Shown here in pieces: positions 1 through 10,081 of a stretch of 64,000 nucleotides of DNA (the stretch's first letter is position 1; each line of letters starts with the position of its first letter). This stretch comes from CAVQMC01 sp963713505. GTDB taxonomy: Bacteria; Bacteroidota; Ignavibacteria; Ignavibacteriales; Ignavibacteriaceae. The translations under genes were made by a program, and so were the position numbers. The stretch covers positions 1-64,000 of the forward strand of contig CAVQMC010000011.1 of NCBI GenBank assembly GCA_963713505.1. Direction: 5' to 3'. The notes below the pieces were generated by a model that saw only the letters and a program-made list of their open reading frames with translations, was not told the DNA's origin and did not search any database.

Positions 1-3000
1 TTGCATGAGCACGTCATGGAGGAAAAACCCCAGCCAGATGCTTTCGCCTTTACCCTGCGCGCCCACTTTGTTCATGCCGTCGTTCCAGTCGCCGGCGCCC
101 ATGAGCGGCAGGCCGTGTCCGCCAAAGCGGAGGCCCCTTTGTACTGCCCGCACGCAATGCTCGTACAGCGTCGCAGTTTCGTCAGATTGGCCGGGTAGCT
201 CGTAATACGATTCTTCCTCCGGCTTGAGCGGCCGGCCTTCCAGAAAATGGATGGACTCATCCAGCACGCCGGTATCACCGGTACTCGAAACATAGCGACA
301 CGTCGCCAATGGCAGCCAAAGGAAATCATCCGAGCAATGGGTACGAACACCCCGGCCCAGCGGGGGATGCCACCAATGCTGGACATCGCCTTCCTTGAAC
401 TGACGGGATGCACAGAGGAGTAAATGCGCACGCACAAGGCCCGGCTCGGTGTGAACGAGTGCCATCACGTCCTGCAGTTGATCGCGAAAACCAAAAGCGC
501 CCGATGACTGGTAAAACGCGCTCCGTCCCCACAGGCGGCAAGCCATGGTTTGATAGACCAGCCAGCCATTGGCCAGCACATTGATGGATGGATCGGGCGT
601 TTCCACGTATACCGCGCCGAGGGTGTGCTTCCAGTAGTTCGTGACGACTTCGAGCGCGCCGCGCGCGGCAGCGGATCCTCGAAAACGCTGCACCACACGA
701 CGCGCATCATCGCCGTTTCGAGCCGCCCCAAGCCTGAAAATGATCTCGCGTTCCTGCCCATCGGCCAGTTCGAACGGCACCTGGATCGCGGCACAGGGAT
801 CGAGTGCCGCGCCTACCCTGCCGGAAAGCCGCGGCAACGACATCGCGGCCGGATTCGTCAGCGTTCCGTTGCGACCAATGAATTCGGTCCTGTCGCCGCT
901 GAAACTTCGGGTCGCATCGTCCACATCGAAAAACGCCATCCGTTCGCCGAACTCCGCGTTGTAGGCGTTACGTGCCAACAGCGCGCCGATGTCGGGATCC
1001 ATCTCCGTGATCACATGCATCATCGATTTCGGCCGCAGTTCTCCCAGCACCCATTCGATATATCCGGTGACGGAGAGGCGGCGCAACCGGCCTGACTTGT
1101 TGCGCGACCTTCAACACCGCGAACTTGACCGGTGCATCCAGCGCCACATAAACCCACAGTTCGGAGTCGATGCCATCCTCCGTATGGGTGAACACACTGT
1201 AGCCGAATCCGTGCCGGCAAACGTAATATCCTTGCCCGCGGCCGGGCCAAGGCGCGGGCGACCAGAAGTGTCCACTTTCTTCGTCCCGGAGGTAAAAAGC
1301 TTCGCCGCCGGAATCGCCTACGGGGTCGTTCGACCATGGCGTGAGGAGAAACTCGTGCGCGTTTTCGCTCCATGTGTTGGCGCAGCCGCTTTCCGAGACG
1401 ATGGTGCCGAATGATGGATTTGCGAGTACGTTCACCCACGGCGCCGGCGTCACCTGGCCGGGTGCGATCGTAACGACGTACTCGCGTCCATCAGGGGTGA
1501 ATCCGCCAAGCCCGTTGAAAAACATCAGATCGCCGCGAGAAGACTCGACGGCCGCCGCTGCTTCTGCGTGCAGCGTTCGCACGGGTGTAAAAAGCGGAAC
1601 AACCGCTTCAGCCTGGCTGCGCCGGTTGATCTGGTCCGCCAGCGCGCCGCCCCTGTCATCGAGGACCACGCGAGCGACCGACTGAAGCAGAATGCGGTCC
1701 TCGCTTGACAAAGGCCCCGCAAGTCTCACGAATATCCCACCCGGCTGATCGCTCAGATTGGCTTCGGTGCCCTTGGCGATCAGCGCCATGATCTGATCGT
1801 GGAGCGGTTGCCGGCTGCCGGCACCCTCTGAGTTGCAGATCACCAGATCGACGGGCAGTCCCTTTAAACGCCAGTACGCGTGGGCCTGCAACAGCCGGCG
1901 CACCCAATCGATATCGGCCGGGTCCCCGATCTGCAGCAGCACGATCGGCAAATCCCCTGAAATTGAATGGCCCCATAAACCAGATTGCCCGCGGCGGTTC
2001 TTGATGAGAATGCCGGGATCGGCGCGCAGCGAAGCATTGGCATAAATAATAGAGTCCGCGAGGCGGTCATAGAGTTGCGCGTCGGCCCGGGTCACATTGA
2101 GCTGCCGCAGGACCGACCGGCTGTGCGTAGCGGCCAGGTCGAAGACGCGATCGGTCAGGTGCCGATCCTGGTATTTCTCGATGAGCGTCAGGCATGCGTC
2201 GCGGGTCTCACCGATGCCGGAGACGATAGCGACCGTTGCCGATTGTTCCGGATCCAGTGTGATCCGGCATTGGATGGCGACAATCGGATCAAGCACGGAA
2301 CCCGCGCTGCCCGACAGCGCCGCGACATCACGCATCGCCTGCGGATTGACGAGCGTATTTCCACGGCCGATAAAACGCATCCGGTCCGTTTCATAGGACA
2401 TGTCGCCCAAAACCGACTCATCGGGGACCATCCGGTGAAACATCCATAGTGCCGCATGGTCGGCAGCGCCGGACCGGCGATTGCACAGGATCGCCTGCTG
2501 CTCAGGGATGATCTCGGTCTGGACAAAAAGATTGCTGAAAGCGGGATGCGCAGCGTCGGCGGCAGCCAATGCGAGAACCACTTCCGCATAACTCGTCAGG
2601 TCGATGACCTTGCGTGCCCCCGAGCGGTTCGTGATGCCAATTCGCCGTACCTCGATGTCATCCTCCGGTGAAACGGCAATCTCCGTGTGCGCATCGATGC
2701 CCTGTTCATAACACCGGAAGGCCGCGCAGGCCTCGGAAAAATTTGCTTGATAGGCCGCCGATGGGTTGAGTGTTGGCTGAAAGGTGGTTGACCAGAACGC
2801 ACCGTTGGCCACATCGCGCAGATAGCAGAACGTGCCCCAATTGTCGCGCGTACTATCCTCGCGCCAGCGCGTGACCGCGATGTCCTTCCAGCGACTGTAG
2901 CCGCCGCCCGCGTTCGTGATCATCGCGTGGTATCGGCCGTTCGACAGCAACTGCACTGCCGGTATCGGCGTGGCGGCGCCGCTGAAAACGCGCACCGGTG

Positions 3001-3064
3001 CTTCTAGAGGGCTGCCATTCGCATGCGAGACGGAAAATTCGTCAAAATGAGGGTCATCATGCAT
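1..3064 (-). CDS. GH94 glycoside phosphorylase (1,2-beta-oligoglucan phosphorylase / cyclic glucan synthase C-terminal type), partial
   Basis: Family GH94 enzymes phosphorolyse beta-glucosidic bonds and release glucose-1-phosphate. The start at 3064 has an AAAGGAAAAG ribosome site just upstream. The N-terminal part carries the motifs LLSNGRYHAMITNAGGGYS and TRWREDSTRDNWGTFCYLRD, typical of the GH94 part of cyclic beta-1,2-glucan synthases. The reading frame shifts once near 1090; below that the other minus frame continues as good GH94 sequence to the window edge, including GDWNDGMN (plus coordinates 71-94), which holds the expected catalytic aspartate. The 3' end is outside the window. There is no GT84 domain in the same gene, so a free phosphorylase or a split cyclic glucan synthase is more likely than full NdvB. 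It lies directly downstream of a glucanase-like gene and pgm, which fits glucan phosphorolysis. The exact linkage specificity is inferred. Confidence 0.82.
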
Positions 3065-3127
3065 GGTTCTTTTCCTTTACATATTCTTCATCCGGCATTT
3101 TCAACCAATACAAAAGCAGTACAGGAT

Positions 3128-4426
3128 TCATAACCACCCCCCGCCAAAACCCGCTCGCCGCAAGCCGCTGGCGATGTAAGGGCAGTCTCGCATCAATCGC
3201 CACAATAAGCCGGTACGATAGTTTTCGATCATCAAAATAATCGGCCCTTGATTAAGCCCGTAATGCCACGGCGATACCCAGCCAAAGGGATTGCTGGATT
3301 TTACCGGGTAGGTCGGGTTAAAAGTCGCTTTGAAGCCGTAGGGGTTGTGCTCTGTTAATTTAACCTGGTGAATACAATAGTCGATCGCGGGCAGCACGAT
3401 CTCGGGCGCGAACGGCAGCGACGTCACCACCGCCCACGGCGCGATGGTGCCGTCGTCGGGCCCATACGGCACGCCTCGTCCCAGGTAATCGAAGAATTGG
3501 CGCTCGATGCCGCTCACTTTGATCGTGTCGGGGCCGGGGCCGTCGCTCGCGGTAATTCCCCAGCAACACGGGCCATAGCCCGCGAACTTGAGCGGGTTGT
3601 CCATCGCGTACTGTTGTTGCACATAAGTCGCGCGACGGCTGTTCTCGAAATAGTCGATGCCCTTGACGCGCATGAACGCGTCCTGAATGCCGCGAAAATC
3701 GATCCAGACATGCGAGAGCTGGTGCGTGAACAACGGCCCGGCGTAAAGATATTCATATCCGTAACAGTGTTCCCACCGGTAAGTCGACGTCCACGCGGCG
3801 TAGCAGCTCTCGGGCAGCGGATGAGTGGGCGAGCCCAGCCCCAGGATATACAGCAGCATCGCCTCATCGTAGCCTTCCCAACGGTAGTTGAGAAATCCGC
3901 TTTCGGGCTTCCAGCCGTGCGTAACCATTGCGCCATGGTTTTGCGCCCATTGCCAATCCGCGCGGCGATAGAGCGTGTCGGCGAGGGTGCGGATTTCATG
4001 CTCGTCGGCCGTGTCCGCGTCAAAATAAACTCCCGCCGTCAACGCACCCGCCAGCAGAAAAGCGCTGTCTATCGTTGACAGTTCGCATTGCCAGGCGCGC
4101 CGGCCGGTCTGCATGTCGAGAAAATGATAATAAAAGCCCTGGTAGCCGGTGGCGTCGGGTTCGGGGCCTTGCGGGCTGTTCCAGAAAAAACGCAGCGTGG
4201 TCAGCGTTCGTTCTACCGCCGCGGCACGGGGCATAAATCCGCGCTCGACAGCCACCGGGTAAGCCGCCAACGCGAGGCCGGTGGCGGCAATACTGGCAGG
4301 CCAATCCGCTGCGGTCTTGTCGATCACCAGCCCGTTGTCCGGATTCGTCTCATGCAGAAAGTAGCTGAATGATTCGTGCTGAAGCATTTCCAGCTCAGCG
4401 TCGGCGGTTAGTTCCCTGCTGCTCAT
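3128..4426 (-). CDS. Glycoamylase-like / GH144-type glucanase family protein
   Basis: This 432-residue protein matches the glycoamylase-like domain (PF10091), the group that includes GH144 endo-beta-1,2-glucanases and the middle domain of cyclic glucan synthases. Visible signatures are GYQGFYYHFLDMQTGRRAW near residue 100, STIDSAFLLAG, and LFTHQLSHVWIDFRGIQD near residue 240. The C-terminal part has NPFGWVSPWHYGLNQGPI, also typical of the family. No signal peptide is evident, so a cytoplasmic or periplasm-unlinked role is likely. Its ATG overlaps the pgm stop codon in an ATGA tetranucleotide, implying translational coupling, and the GH94 gene follows 63 bases later. Endo-cleavage here and phosphorolysis by GH94 would make a simple glucan-use pair; substrate is inferred from family only. 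Confidence 0.8.
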   Translation of the reverse strand: MSSRELTADAELEMLQHESFSYFLHETNPDNGLVIDKTAADWPASIAATGLALAAYPVAVERGFMPRAAAVERTLTTLRFFWNSPQGPEPDATGYQGFYYHFLDMQTGRRAWQCELSTIDSAFLLAGALTAGVYFDADTADEHEIRTLADTLYRRADWQWAQNHGAMVTHGWKPESGFLNYRWEGYDEAMLLYILGLGSPTHPLPESCYAAWTSTYRWEHCYGYEYLYAGPLFTHQLSHVWIDFRGIQDAFMRVKGIDYFENSRRATYVQQQYAMDNPLKFAGYGPCCWGITASDGPGPDTIKVSGIERQFFDYLGRGVPYGPDDGTIAPWAVVTSLPFAPEIVLPAIDYCIHQVKLTEHNPYGFKATFNPTYPVKSSNPFGWVSPWHYGLNQGPIILMIENYRTGLLWRLMRDCPYIASGLRRAGFGGGWL

Positions 4427-6117
4427 GGTTTCTCCTTCATATTTGTCTTGGACGGAATCCCCGGCTGCTGCGGAGACGCCGCCAGAGCATCGTTGACGAT
4501 GGTCTGCGCTTCCTCCAGGATGCGCCGCAGATGATCCGCTCCCCGGAAGCTCTCCGCATAAATCTTGTAGATGTCTTCCGTCCCGGATGGACGCGCTGCG
4601 AACCAGCCGTTCTCGGCCACTACCTTCAACCCGCCGATGGGTGCGCCGTTGCCCGGCGCTTGGGTGAGGACAGTCTGGATTTTTTCGCCCGCCAGCGCGG
4701 TGAGATGTACCTGTTGGGGTGAGAGCTTCGCCAACAGTTCCTTTTGCTCCGGGGTGGCCGGCGCCTCAACGCGGTCGTAAACCGGCTCACCGAAATCGCG
4801 TGTGAGCTCGCGGTAGATTTCGCCGGGATCGCGGCCCATCCGGGCGGTGATCTCCGCGGCGAGCAAGGCCGGGACGATTCCGTCCTTGTCCGTCGTCCAG
4901 ACGCTGCCATCCCGACGGACAAACGACGCTCCCGCGCTCTCCTCTCCGCCAAAGCCAAGCGAGCCGTCAAGCAGACCATCCACAAACCACTTGAAGCCTA
5001 CCGGCACTTCGTAGAGCTTCCGCCCCAGCTTTGCGGTGATGCGATCGATCATCCGGCTGCTCACCAGGGTCTTTCCCACCGCTGCATCCGTGCGCCACTT
5101 TGGACGGTGTTGGAACAGGTAGTAGACTGCGACTGAAAGGTAGTGATTGGGCGGAAGAAGCCCCGCACTCCGGGTAACAATTCCATGCCGGTCGTGGTCG
5201 GTGTCGCAGGCGAAGGCGATCTCGAAACGATCCTTCAGATCGATCAACCGCTGCATCGCATAGGGTGATGAGGGATCCATGCGGATCTGGCCGTCCCAAT
5301 CGACCGTCATAAATCGGAAGGTCGGATCGACGGCTTCGTTGACGACGGTGAGGTTCAGTCCGTAGCGCTCCGCAATTGGCGCCCAGTAATGAACCCCGGC
5401 GCCGCCGAGCGGATCGACCCCCAGGCTGATCTTCGCGCCGCCAATGGCGTCCATATCGATCACATTGCCGAGATCGCTGATGTAAGCATTGAGATAGTCG
5501 TGCCGGTGCGTCGTGGTGGCGCGAAGCGCCTTCTCGACAGGAATCCTTTTCACTCCCCGCAGATCAGTTTCAAGAAACGTGTTTGCCTTCGCTTCGATCC
5601 AATCGGTGACGCCGCGTTCCGCCGGCCCGCCGTTTGGCGGGTTGTACTTGAAGCCGCCGTCATGAGGCGGATTATGCGAAGGTGTGATCACAATGCCATC
5701 AGCCAGTCCTGTCTTGCGCCCACGATTGTACGTGAGAATCGCGTGGGAGATGACGGGCGTCGGCGTATATTCATCCCCCTCGGCGATCATGACTTCCACC
5801 CCGTTGGCCGCCAGCACCTCCAGAGCGCTCGCAAGAGCCGGAACCGAAAGCGCGTGTGTGTCCATGCCGAGGAACAGCGGGCCATCGATCTTCTGCTGCC
5901 TGCGGTACAGGCAAATGGCCTGACTGATGGCGAGAATATGCCATTCGTTGAAAGCCTTTTCGAAAGCTGAACCACGATGTCCTGAGGTGCCGAAGTCTAC
6001 CCGTTGCTCCGGCACGGAAGGGTCAGGAATCTCAGTGTAATACGCCGTGACGAGTTTGGGGACGTTGACGAGCATCGATGGCTCAGCGGGCTTTCCTGCA
6101 AAAGGGCTCACTTTCAT
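4423..6117 (-). CDS. pgm: Phosphoglucomutase (alpha-D-glucose phosphate-specific)
   Basis: Interconverts glucose-1-phosphate and glucose-6-phosphate. At 564 residues it has the normal length for the bacterial alpha-phosphoglucomutase. The phosphoserine loop TPSHNPPHDGG is near residue 145, the metal site DTDHDRHG near residue 305, the sugar-binding GEESAGAS near 390 and the phosphate-binding RPSGTEDIYKIY near 520, so all catalytic elements are present. The start codon overlaps the upstream antiporter stop (ATGA at 6114-6117), and its own stop overlaps the start of the next gene (4423-4426). Together with the GH94 phosphorylase downstream, it would carry phosphorolysis products into glycolysis or a phosphoketolase route. 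Highly confident. Confidence 0.95.
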   Translation of the reverse strand: MKVSPFAGKPAEPSMLVNVPKLVTAYYTEIPDPSVPEQRVDFGTSGHRGSAFEKAFNEWHILAISQAICLYRRQQKIDGPLFLGMDTHALSVPALASALEVLAANGVEVMIAEGDEYTPTPVISHAILTYNRGRKTGLADGIVITPSHNPPHDGGFKYNPPNGGPAERGVTDWIEAKANTFLETDLRGVKRIPVEKALRATTTHRHDYLNAYISDLGNVIDMDAIGGAKISLGVDPLGGAGVHYWAPIAERYGLNLTVVNEAVDPTFRFMTVDWDGQIRMDPSSPYAMQRLIDLKDRFEIAFACDTDHDRHGIVTRSAGLLPPNHYLSVAVYYLFQHRPKWRTDAAVGKTLVSSRMIDRITAKLGRKLYEVPVGFKWFVDGLLDGSLGFGGEESAGASFVRRDGSVWTTDKDGIVPALLAAEITARMGRDPGEIYRELTRDFGEPVYDRVEAPATPEQKELLAKLSPQQVHLTALAGEKIQTVLTQAPGNGAPIGGLKVVAENGWFAARPSGTEDIYKIYAESFRGADHLRRILEEAQTIVNDALAASPQQPGIPSKTNMKEKP

Positions 6118-7793
6118 GGCTTTCTCTCCTTAAATGTCGTGGTGACGTTATCGCGATCAATCGTTTTCACGCCCGCCGATGTCGTCGGGTTATTCGCAAC
6201 GGCGCGGTCCGGAACCTGTTTTTGCTTGTTGGACTCTTCCGATTCTCCCGATTCGAGACGCAGCAGCTGCGCGTCGATATCCGCGAGCAACTTCTCCTGG
6301 ACCGCCTGACTGAGAAGCCCCCGGTGAAAGGCATCGATCACCACGCCTTTTTCCACCAGCAGCAGATGTCGCCGCGCCCATTGTGATTCCTCGGCCTGAA
6401 GCTCCTGTTTCTCCATATGCAGCTCACTCAGCGCTGCACTATCGCGCTCAACTTTTTGCTCATAGTCCCGGCGTAGACTGGCCAGCACCTCAGGATTGGT
6501 GAAATGGACGTGCGACATTCGGTCGATCTCCTCCAACGCGGCATGGGCTGCATGCAACTTGCCGCGCGTCAGTTCGTACGCGGCGCGTTCCTGGCGCCCG
6601 CGCACAATGCCCAGCCACCACAGCAGGGGCGACATCGTCAAGCCGTGGACAAGGATCGAAACAATAACGACCCCGAAGGTCATCGAGACCAGCAATTCCC
6701 GATGCGGAAAATCCTTTGGGAGACTGAGTACGAGCACCATGGGCAACCCTCCGCGTAGCCCTCCCCAGGTCAGGATCACGCTCCACGCCCAGGGGATTCG
6801 TTCCCGCGTTCTGCGCAGCAGCGACGACGCACCGAAGATGACCAGCGCCCTGCCTCCTGTGACCACAAGATAGGCGACCAGGATAGCCTGCCAGGTGGCC
6901 AGCAATCCCTGGAAGTCCACTTCGAGGCCAATCAGAAGGAAGACGATGGAGTTGAGAGCGAAGGCGACGTATTCCCAAAATGACTCGACGGCGATCCGGG
7001 TCGATGGCGACATGCCGACACGTGCGCCATAGTTTCCGCAGAGCATACCCGCCGATACCGTGGCAATCACTCCCGAGTAGTGAAAGTGCTCGGCGGCCAG
7101 GAACGAAGCGTAGGCCGCAATCGTTGTCAGCGTGATCTCGATCATCGGATCATCCACCTGTCTGATGACTTGCGAAACGACCAGACCGACTCCCGCCCCA
7201 ATGAGCGCACCAATGCCGACGATCTTGATGAAATCGAAGACCAATCCACCGGCCGTCACCACCGTCCCTGCCACGAGCGCGAGACTGAGCGTAAAGAATA
7301 CGATTGCGACCCCATCGTTTAATAGGCTTTCGCCTTCGAGCAGCACAGATAGACGTTTCGGAACACCCAGGTTCTTGAAGATCGCGACGACGGCGATTGG
7401 GTCGCTGGCGGAGATGATAGCGCCAAACACCAGCGCGTGTTTCCAGGTGAAATTTTCTACGAAATGCAGCCCGTTGGCGACCGGTGTCAAAATCAGGGCG
7501 GTCAGCGCGATCGCCGCCACCACGCCGGGCAGGGCCAGCGAATGAATTGTGAGGCGGTTCCGCCAGAATTGTTTAAATTCGATGTGGAATGCGGCCTCGA
7601 AGAGCAGCCCCGGCAGGAAGACGTTGAACAGCAGCGCCTTGGTCAGATGGGGTGCCTGGAAGGCATGCAGCAGCCCCAACCCGAGGCCGGTGAAGACCAA
7701 GGCCACCGTGTATGGAACGGCCAGACGTTGCACCGCGATCGCCACGGCTGTGGCCACAACGAAGAGCAGAATTAAAATGGTTTCTGTTTCCAC
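6114..7793 (-). CDS. Na+/H+ antiporter of the CPA1 (NhaP) type
   Basis: An inner-membrane monovalent cation/proton antiporter of 559 residues. About a dozen hydrophobic segments fill residues 1-400. The exchanger signatures FLPGLLFEAAFHIEF and ISASDPIAVVAIFKNLGVP, followed by LLEGESLLNDG, carry the conserved acidic residues of the family. A charged cytoplasmic tail of about 150 residues follows. The start is GTG at 7793, three bases after the preceding stop; the stop codon overlaps pgm. Its place between two sugar-phosphate enzymes suggests a shared stress or energy regulon rather than a direct metabolic role. Ion selectivity (Na+ or K+) cannot be told from sequence. Confidence 0.9.
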   Translation of the reverse strand: METETILILLFVVATAVAIAVQRLAVPYTVALVFTGLGLGLLHAFQAPHLTKALLFNVFLPGLLFEAAFHIEFKQFWRNRLTIHSLALPGVVAAIALTALILTPVANGLHFVENFTWKHALVFGAIISASDPIAVVAIFKNLGVPKRLSVLLEGESLLNDGVAIVFFTLSLALVAGTVVTAGGLVFDFIKIVGIGALIGAGVGLVVSQVIRQVDDPMIEITLTTIAAYASFLAAEHFHYSGVIATVSAGMLCGNYGARVGMSPSTRIAVESFWEYVAFALNSIVFLLIGLEVDFQGLLATWQAILVAYLVVTGGRALVIFGASSLLRRTRERIPWAWSVILTWGGLRGGLPMVLVLSLPKDFPHRELLVSMTFGVVIVSILVHGLTMSPLLWWLGIVRGRQERAAYELTRGKLHAAHAALEEIDRMSHVHFTNPEVLASLRRDYEQKVERDSAALSELHMEKQELQAEESQWARRHLLLVEKGVVIDAFHRGLLSQAVQEKLLADIDAQLLRLESGESEESNKQKQVPDRAVANNPTTSAGVKTIDRDNVTTTFKERKP

Positions 7794-7796
7794 GGC

Positions 7797-8435
7797 TTAG
7801 GTACCCACTCGTTTGCGCAGTTGCTCGCGCAGGTAGGACCGGTCGCCTATCATGTGTAACAAAGGCCCGTGCACCGCCATTTCCACGATGCTGATCGAAG
7901 CCACAGGCATACTGATGCGATCGCGGAAACGTCCCACATCAATGCCTATCAGGGAACAAAGCATAATCCGGGTGGTAGCTTTATGCGAGACCACAAGGAC
8001 ATTTCCTGCACTGCAGGTTCGTTCTATCTCCTCAATAACAAGCGAACTGCGCCGGGCAATATCGATACCTCTTTCCCCTCCAGTGGGAGCATTCCACCCC
8101 GGATCGGCCAACCAGCGAACATAGGCGTCATGAAACTCGTGATTCACCTCGTCAGGGGTTTTTCCTTCCCATTGACCATAAGCAATTTCCCTCAGTCCTT
8201 CTTTGGGTTGCATACGTATTCCTGCCGCCTCGCAAAGAGGTTTGGCCGTGGCAACGGCGCGGCGCAGCGGACTGGAAAAGACAGCGGCCCATGGAAGAGA
8301 TTTATAAGCATCGGCAAAATCCTCTGCCATCTGATAGCCTTCCGGGGTTAATTCCGGGTCAAGGGTGCCGCAGTAACCACCGGTCTGGCTGGCAGTGGTT
8401 TCCCCGTGTCGCAGAAAGTAGATGATTAAACTCAT
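7797..8435 (-). CDS. Histidine phosphatase family protein (phosphoglycerate mutase-like)
   Basis: A 212-residue member of the histidine phosphatase superfamily. The phosphohistidine motif LRHGETTAS is at residues 8-16, FSSPLRRAVATA near residue 54 gives the second arginine, and VVSHKATTRIML near residue 150 holds the second catalytic histidine. The length and the early Glu (REIAYGQWEGK) resemble CobC/GpmB-type phosphatases more than true cofactor-dependent phosphoglycerate mutase. It sits between the aldolase and antiporter genes on the same strand, so a sugar-phosphate substrate is plausible. Substrate unknown. Confidence 0.88.
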   Translation of the reverse strand: MSLIIYFLRHGETTASQTGGYCGTLDPELTPEGYQMAEDFADAYKSLPWAAVFSSPLRRAVATAKPLCEAAGIRMQPKEGLREIAYGQWEGKTPDEVNHEFHDAYVRWLADPGWNAPTGGERGIDIARRSSLVIEEIERTCSAGNVLVVSHKATTRIMLCSLIGIDVGRFRDRISMPVASISIVEMAVHGPLLHMIGDRSYLREQLRKRVGT

Positions 8436-8497
8436 AAATTAGTCCTTCCTTATTTTTAATCGCAGCAGATCCGACCCAATCAGGTAACGACCTTTGC

Positions 8498-9538
8498 TTA
8501 GCTTACCGGCGATTTTAAATTGTTTTCCATCTCGGTCCTGTACCGGCCAAGGCGTGCGGCACTGTTGCACCTGGCCCGATGAACCAGAGCCTGCTGCGCC
8601 GCGGCTGCATTTGCCTGCCGGCCCTTCCATATTTCCAGCGCGGGTTGCTGGATCGCTCGGGAGAAAGAGAAAGTCAGGGCCCATGGCAGTCTCGTCTTAA
8701 ATCTGAGATTCATAGCATTGAGGCGGACGGAGGCCAATTCATAGGGTTGTCCCCCCGACAGAAAGGCGATCCCTGGCACGGCCGCAGGGACGGCTCGCAA
8801 GAGACACCTCACCGTGGTATCGGCCACCTCGTCCGCAGTTCCCTGCTGGGGGCAGGTCAACCCGGGAAGCACCATATTCGGCTTCAGGATCATACCCTCC
8901 AGAGCCACCCGTTGAGTGTAGAGTTGGCTGAAAACCGTTTGCAGGACTTCTGCCGTTACCTCGCGGCAACGCTCCAGGGTGTGCTCGCCGCTCATAAGGA
9001 CTTCCGGCTCGACGATAGGGACCAAACCGGCTTCCTGACATATGGCAGCGTAGCGAGCCAGCGCATGCGCATTGGCTTCGATGCAACCCCGGCTGGGAAT
9101 GCCGGCGGAGATGGTAATCACCGCACGCCACTTGGCAAAACGGGCGCCCATTTGAGAGTATTCAGCCAGGCGGTCGCGCAAACCGTCCAGTCCTTCGGTT
9201 ATTTTCTCCCCGGGGTGAGCCGCCATATCTTGCGCGCCGGTGTCAACTTTGATGCCGGGAATGATTCCCGCATCGGTGATGACTTTAACCAAGGGAGTGC
9301 CATCTTTCCTCGATTGACGGATGGTCTCATCATAAAGAATGACCCCACTGATAAACTCACCCAGCCCGGGAGTGGTCACAATCAATTCCCGGTAAGAGCG
9401 GCGAGTTTCTTCAGTTTGAGGAATCCCCAGTTTTTCAAAACGTTTGTTACAGGTGGGGGTACTCTCATCCATGGCCAGAAGACCTTTGCCCTCAACGACC
9501 ATCGCGTTGGCAGTGGCTATAATCTTTTGTGAATTCAT
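8498..9538 (-). CDS. Fructose-bisphosphate aldolase, class I (Schiff-base type)
   Basis: Cleaves fructose-1,6-bisphosphate, or can act on sedoheptulose bisphosphate. The signature GKGLLAMDESTPTCNKRF near residue 20 and the Schiff-base lysine in EGMILKPNMVLPG near residue 220 identify the eukaryote-like class I family. ISAGIPSRGCIEANAHALA and FLSGGQ are also present. The chosen start (9538) has a strong GGAGGT ribosome site; an upstream in-frame ATG at 9643 adds 35 residues without homology and is rejected. The C-terminus ends normally for the family (QALVHRARCNSAARLG). It is on the same strand as the phosphatase 62 bases downstream and as pgm and the phosphoketolase remnant, a coherent carbon-metabolism cluster. 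Confidence 0.93.
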   Translation of the reverse strand: MNSQKIIATANAMVVEGKGLLAMDESTPTCNKRFEKLGIPQTEETRRSYRELIVTTPGLGEFISGVILYDETIRQSRKDGTPLVKVITDAGIIPGIKVDTGAQDMAAHPGEKITEGLDGLRDRLAEYSQMGARFAKWRAVITISAGIPSRGCIEANAHALARYAAICQEAGLVPIVEPEVLMSGEHTLERCREVTAEVLQTVFSQLYTQRVALEGMILKPNMVLPGLTCPQQGTADEVADTTVRCLLRAVPAAVPGIAFLSGGQPYELASVRLNAMNLRFKTRLPWALTFSFSRAIQQPALEIWKGRQANAAAAQQALVHRARCNSAARLGRYRTEMENNLKSPVS

Positions 9539-9639
9539 CTTGGATACCTCCGCAATTTTTATCAGTAATGAAACGACCGTGAACCACTGCCCCGTGATAG
9601 CCGATCGAGACCGCATCCTATTTAAACGATCGTGGCGGC

Positions 9640-10068
9640 TCACGGCGCGGTTCGCGTGGGTTTATTTGGGTAGCTCATCCTGCCGAATCTCGCTTTCCGC
9701 CTCAAGCCAGTCTCGATCTGCCTGGCCATCGCGGCGGGAATCGCGGCCACCGTCAACACCAAGGCGAACTGAAGCGTGGTGAGCATCGGGTCGCCGCGGA
9801 ACAGCGCGACGGCAATAATCAATGTCACCAGAGCCACCGCGAGCAGGATCAGGTAATTGCCGATCTTTAACACCGCACGCTGGAAATGGCTGATGGTGTG
9901 CGCCTCCTGCACCAGTTGCGCTGTCTTGCCGAAGTAGGTTTTCGCACCGGTGGCGTAAACCATCGCGCCGATTTCGCCCTGGCGAATGATCGACCACGGT
10001 TTGTCCGTTTTGTTCATCTCCTCCGTTTCCACGGCGACGTTCTTTTTAACCCCATTTTTCACCCTCAT
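9640..10068 (-). pseudogene. Remnant of a P-type (P3A, plasma-membrane type) H+-ATPase
   Basis: The middle 95 residues match the end of the actuator domain and transmembrane segments 3-4 of proton-pumping P-type ATPases, including GAKTYFGKTAQLVQEAHT and LQFALVLTVAAIP. Homology stops exactly at the TM4 proline motif (AAIPAAMA instead of PVAMP), and the phosphorylation, nucleotide-binding and C-terminal domains are all missing. The N-terminal 40 residues are unrelated. An AAAGGAG ribosome site precedes the ATG at 10068, so the fragment may still be translated as a two-helix membrane peptide. Best read as a deletion remnant of a full gene once present in this operon. Confidence 0.75.
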
Positions 10069-10081
10069 ATCAATGCTCCTT

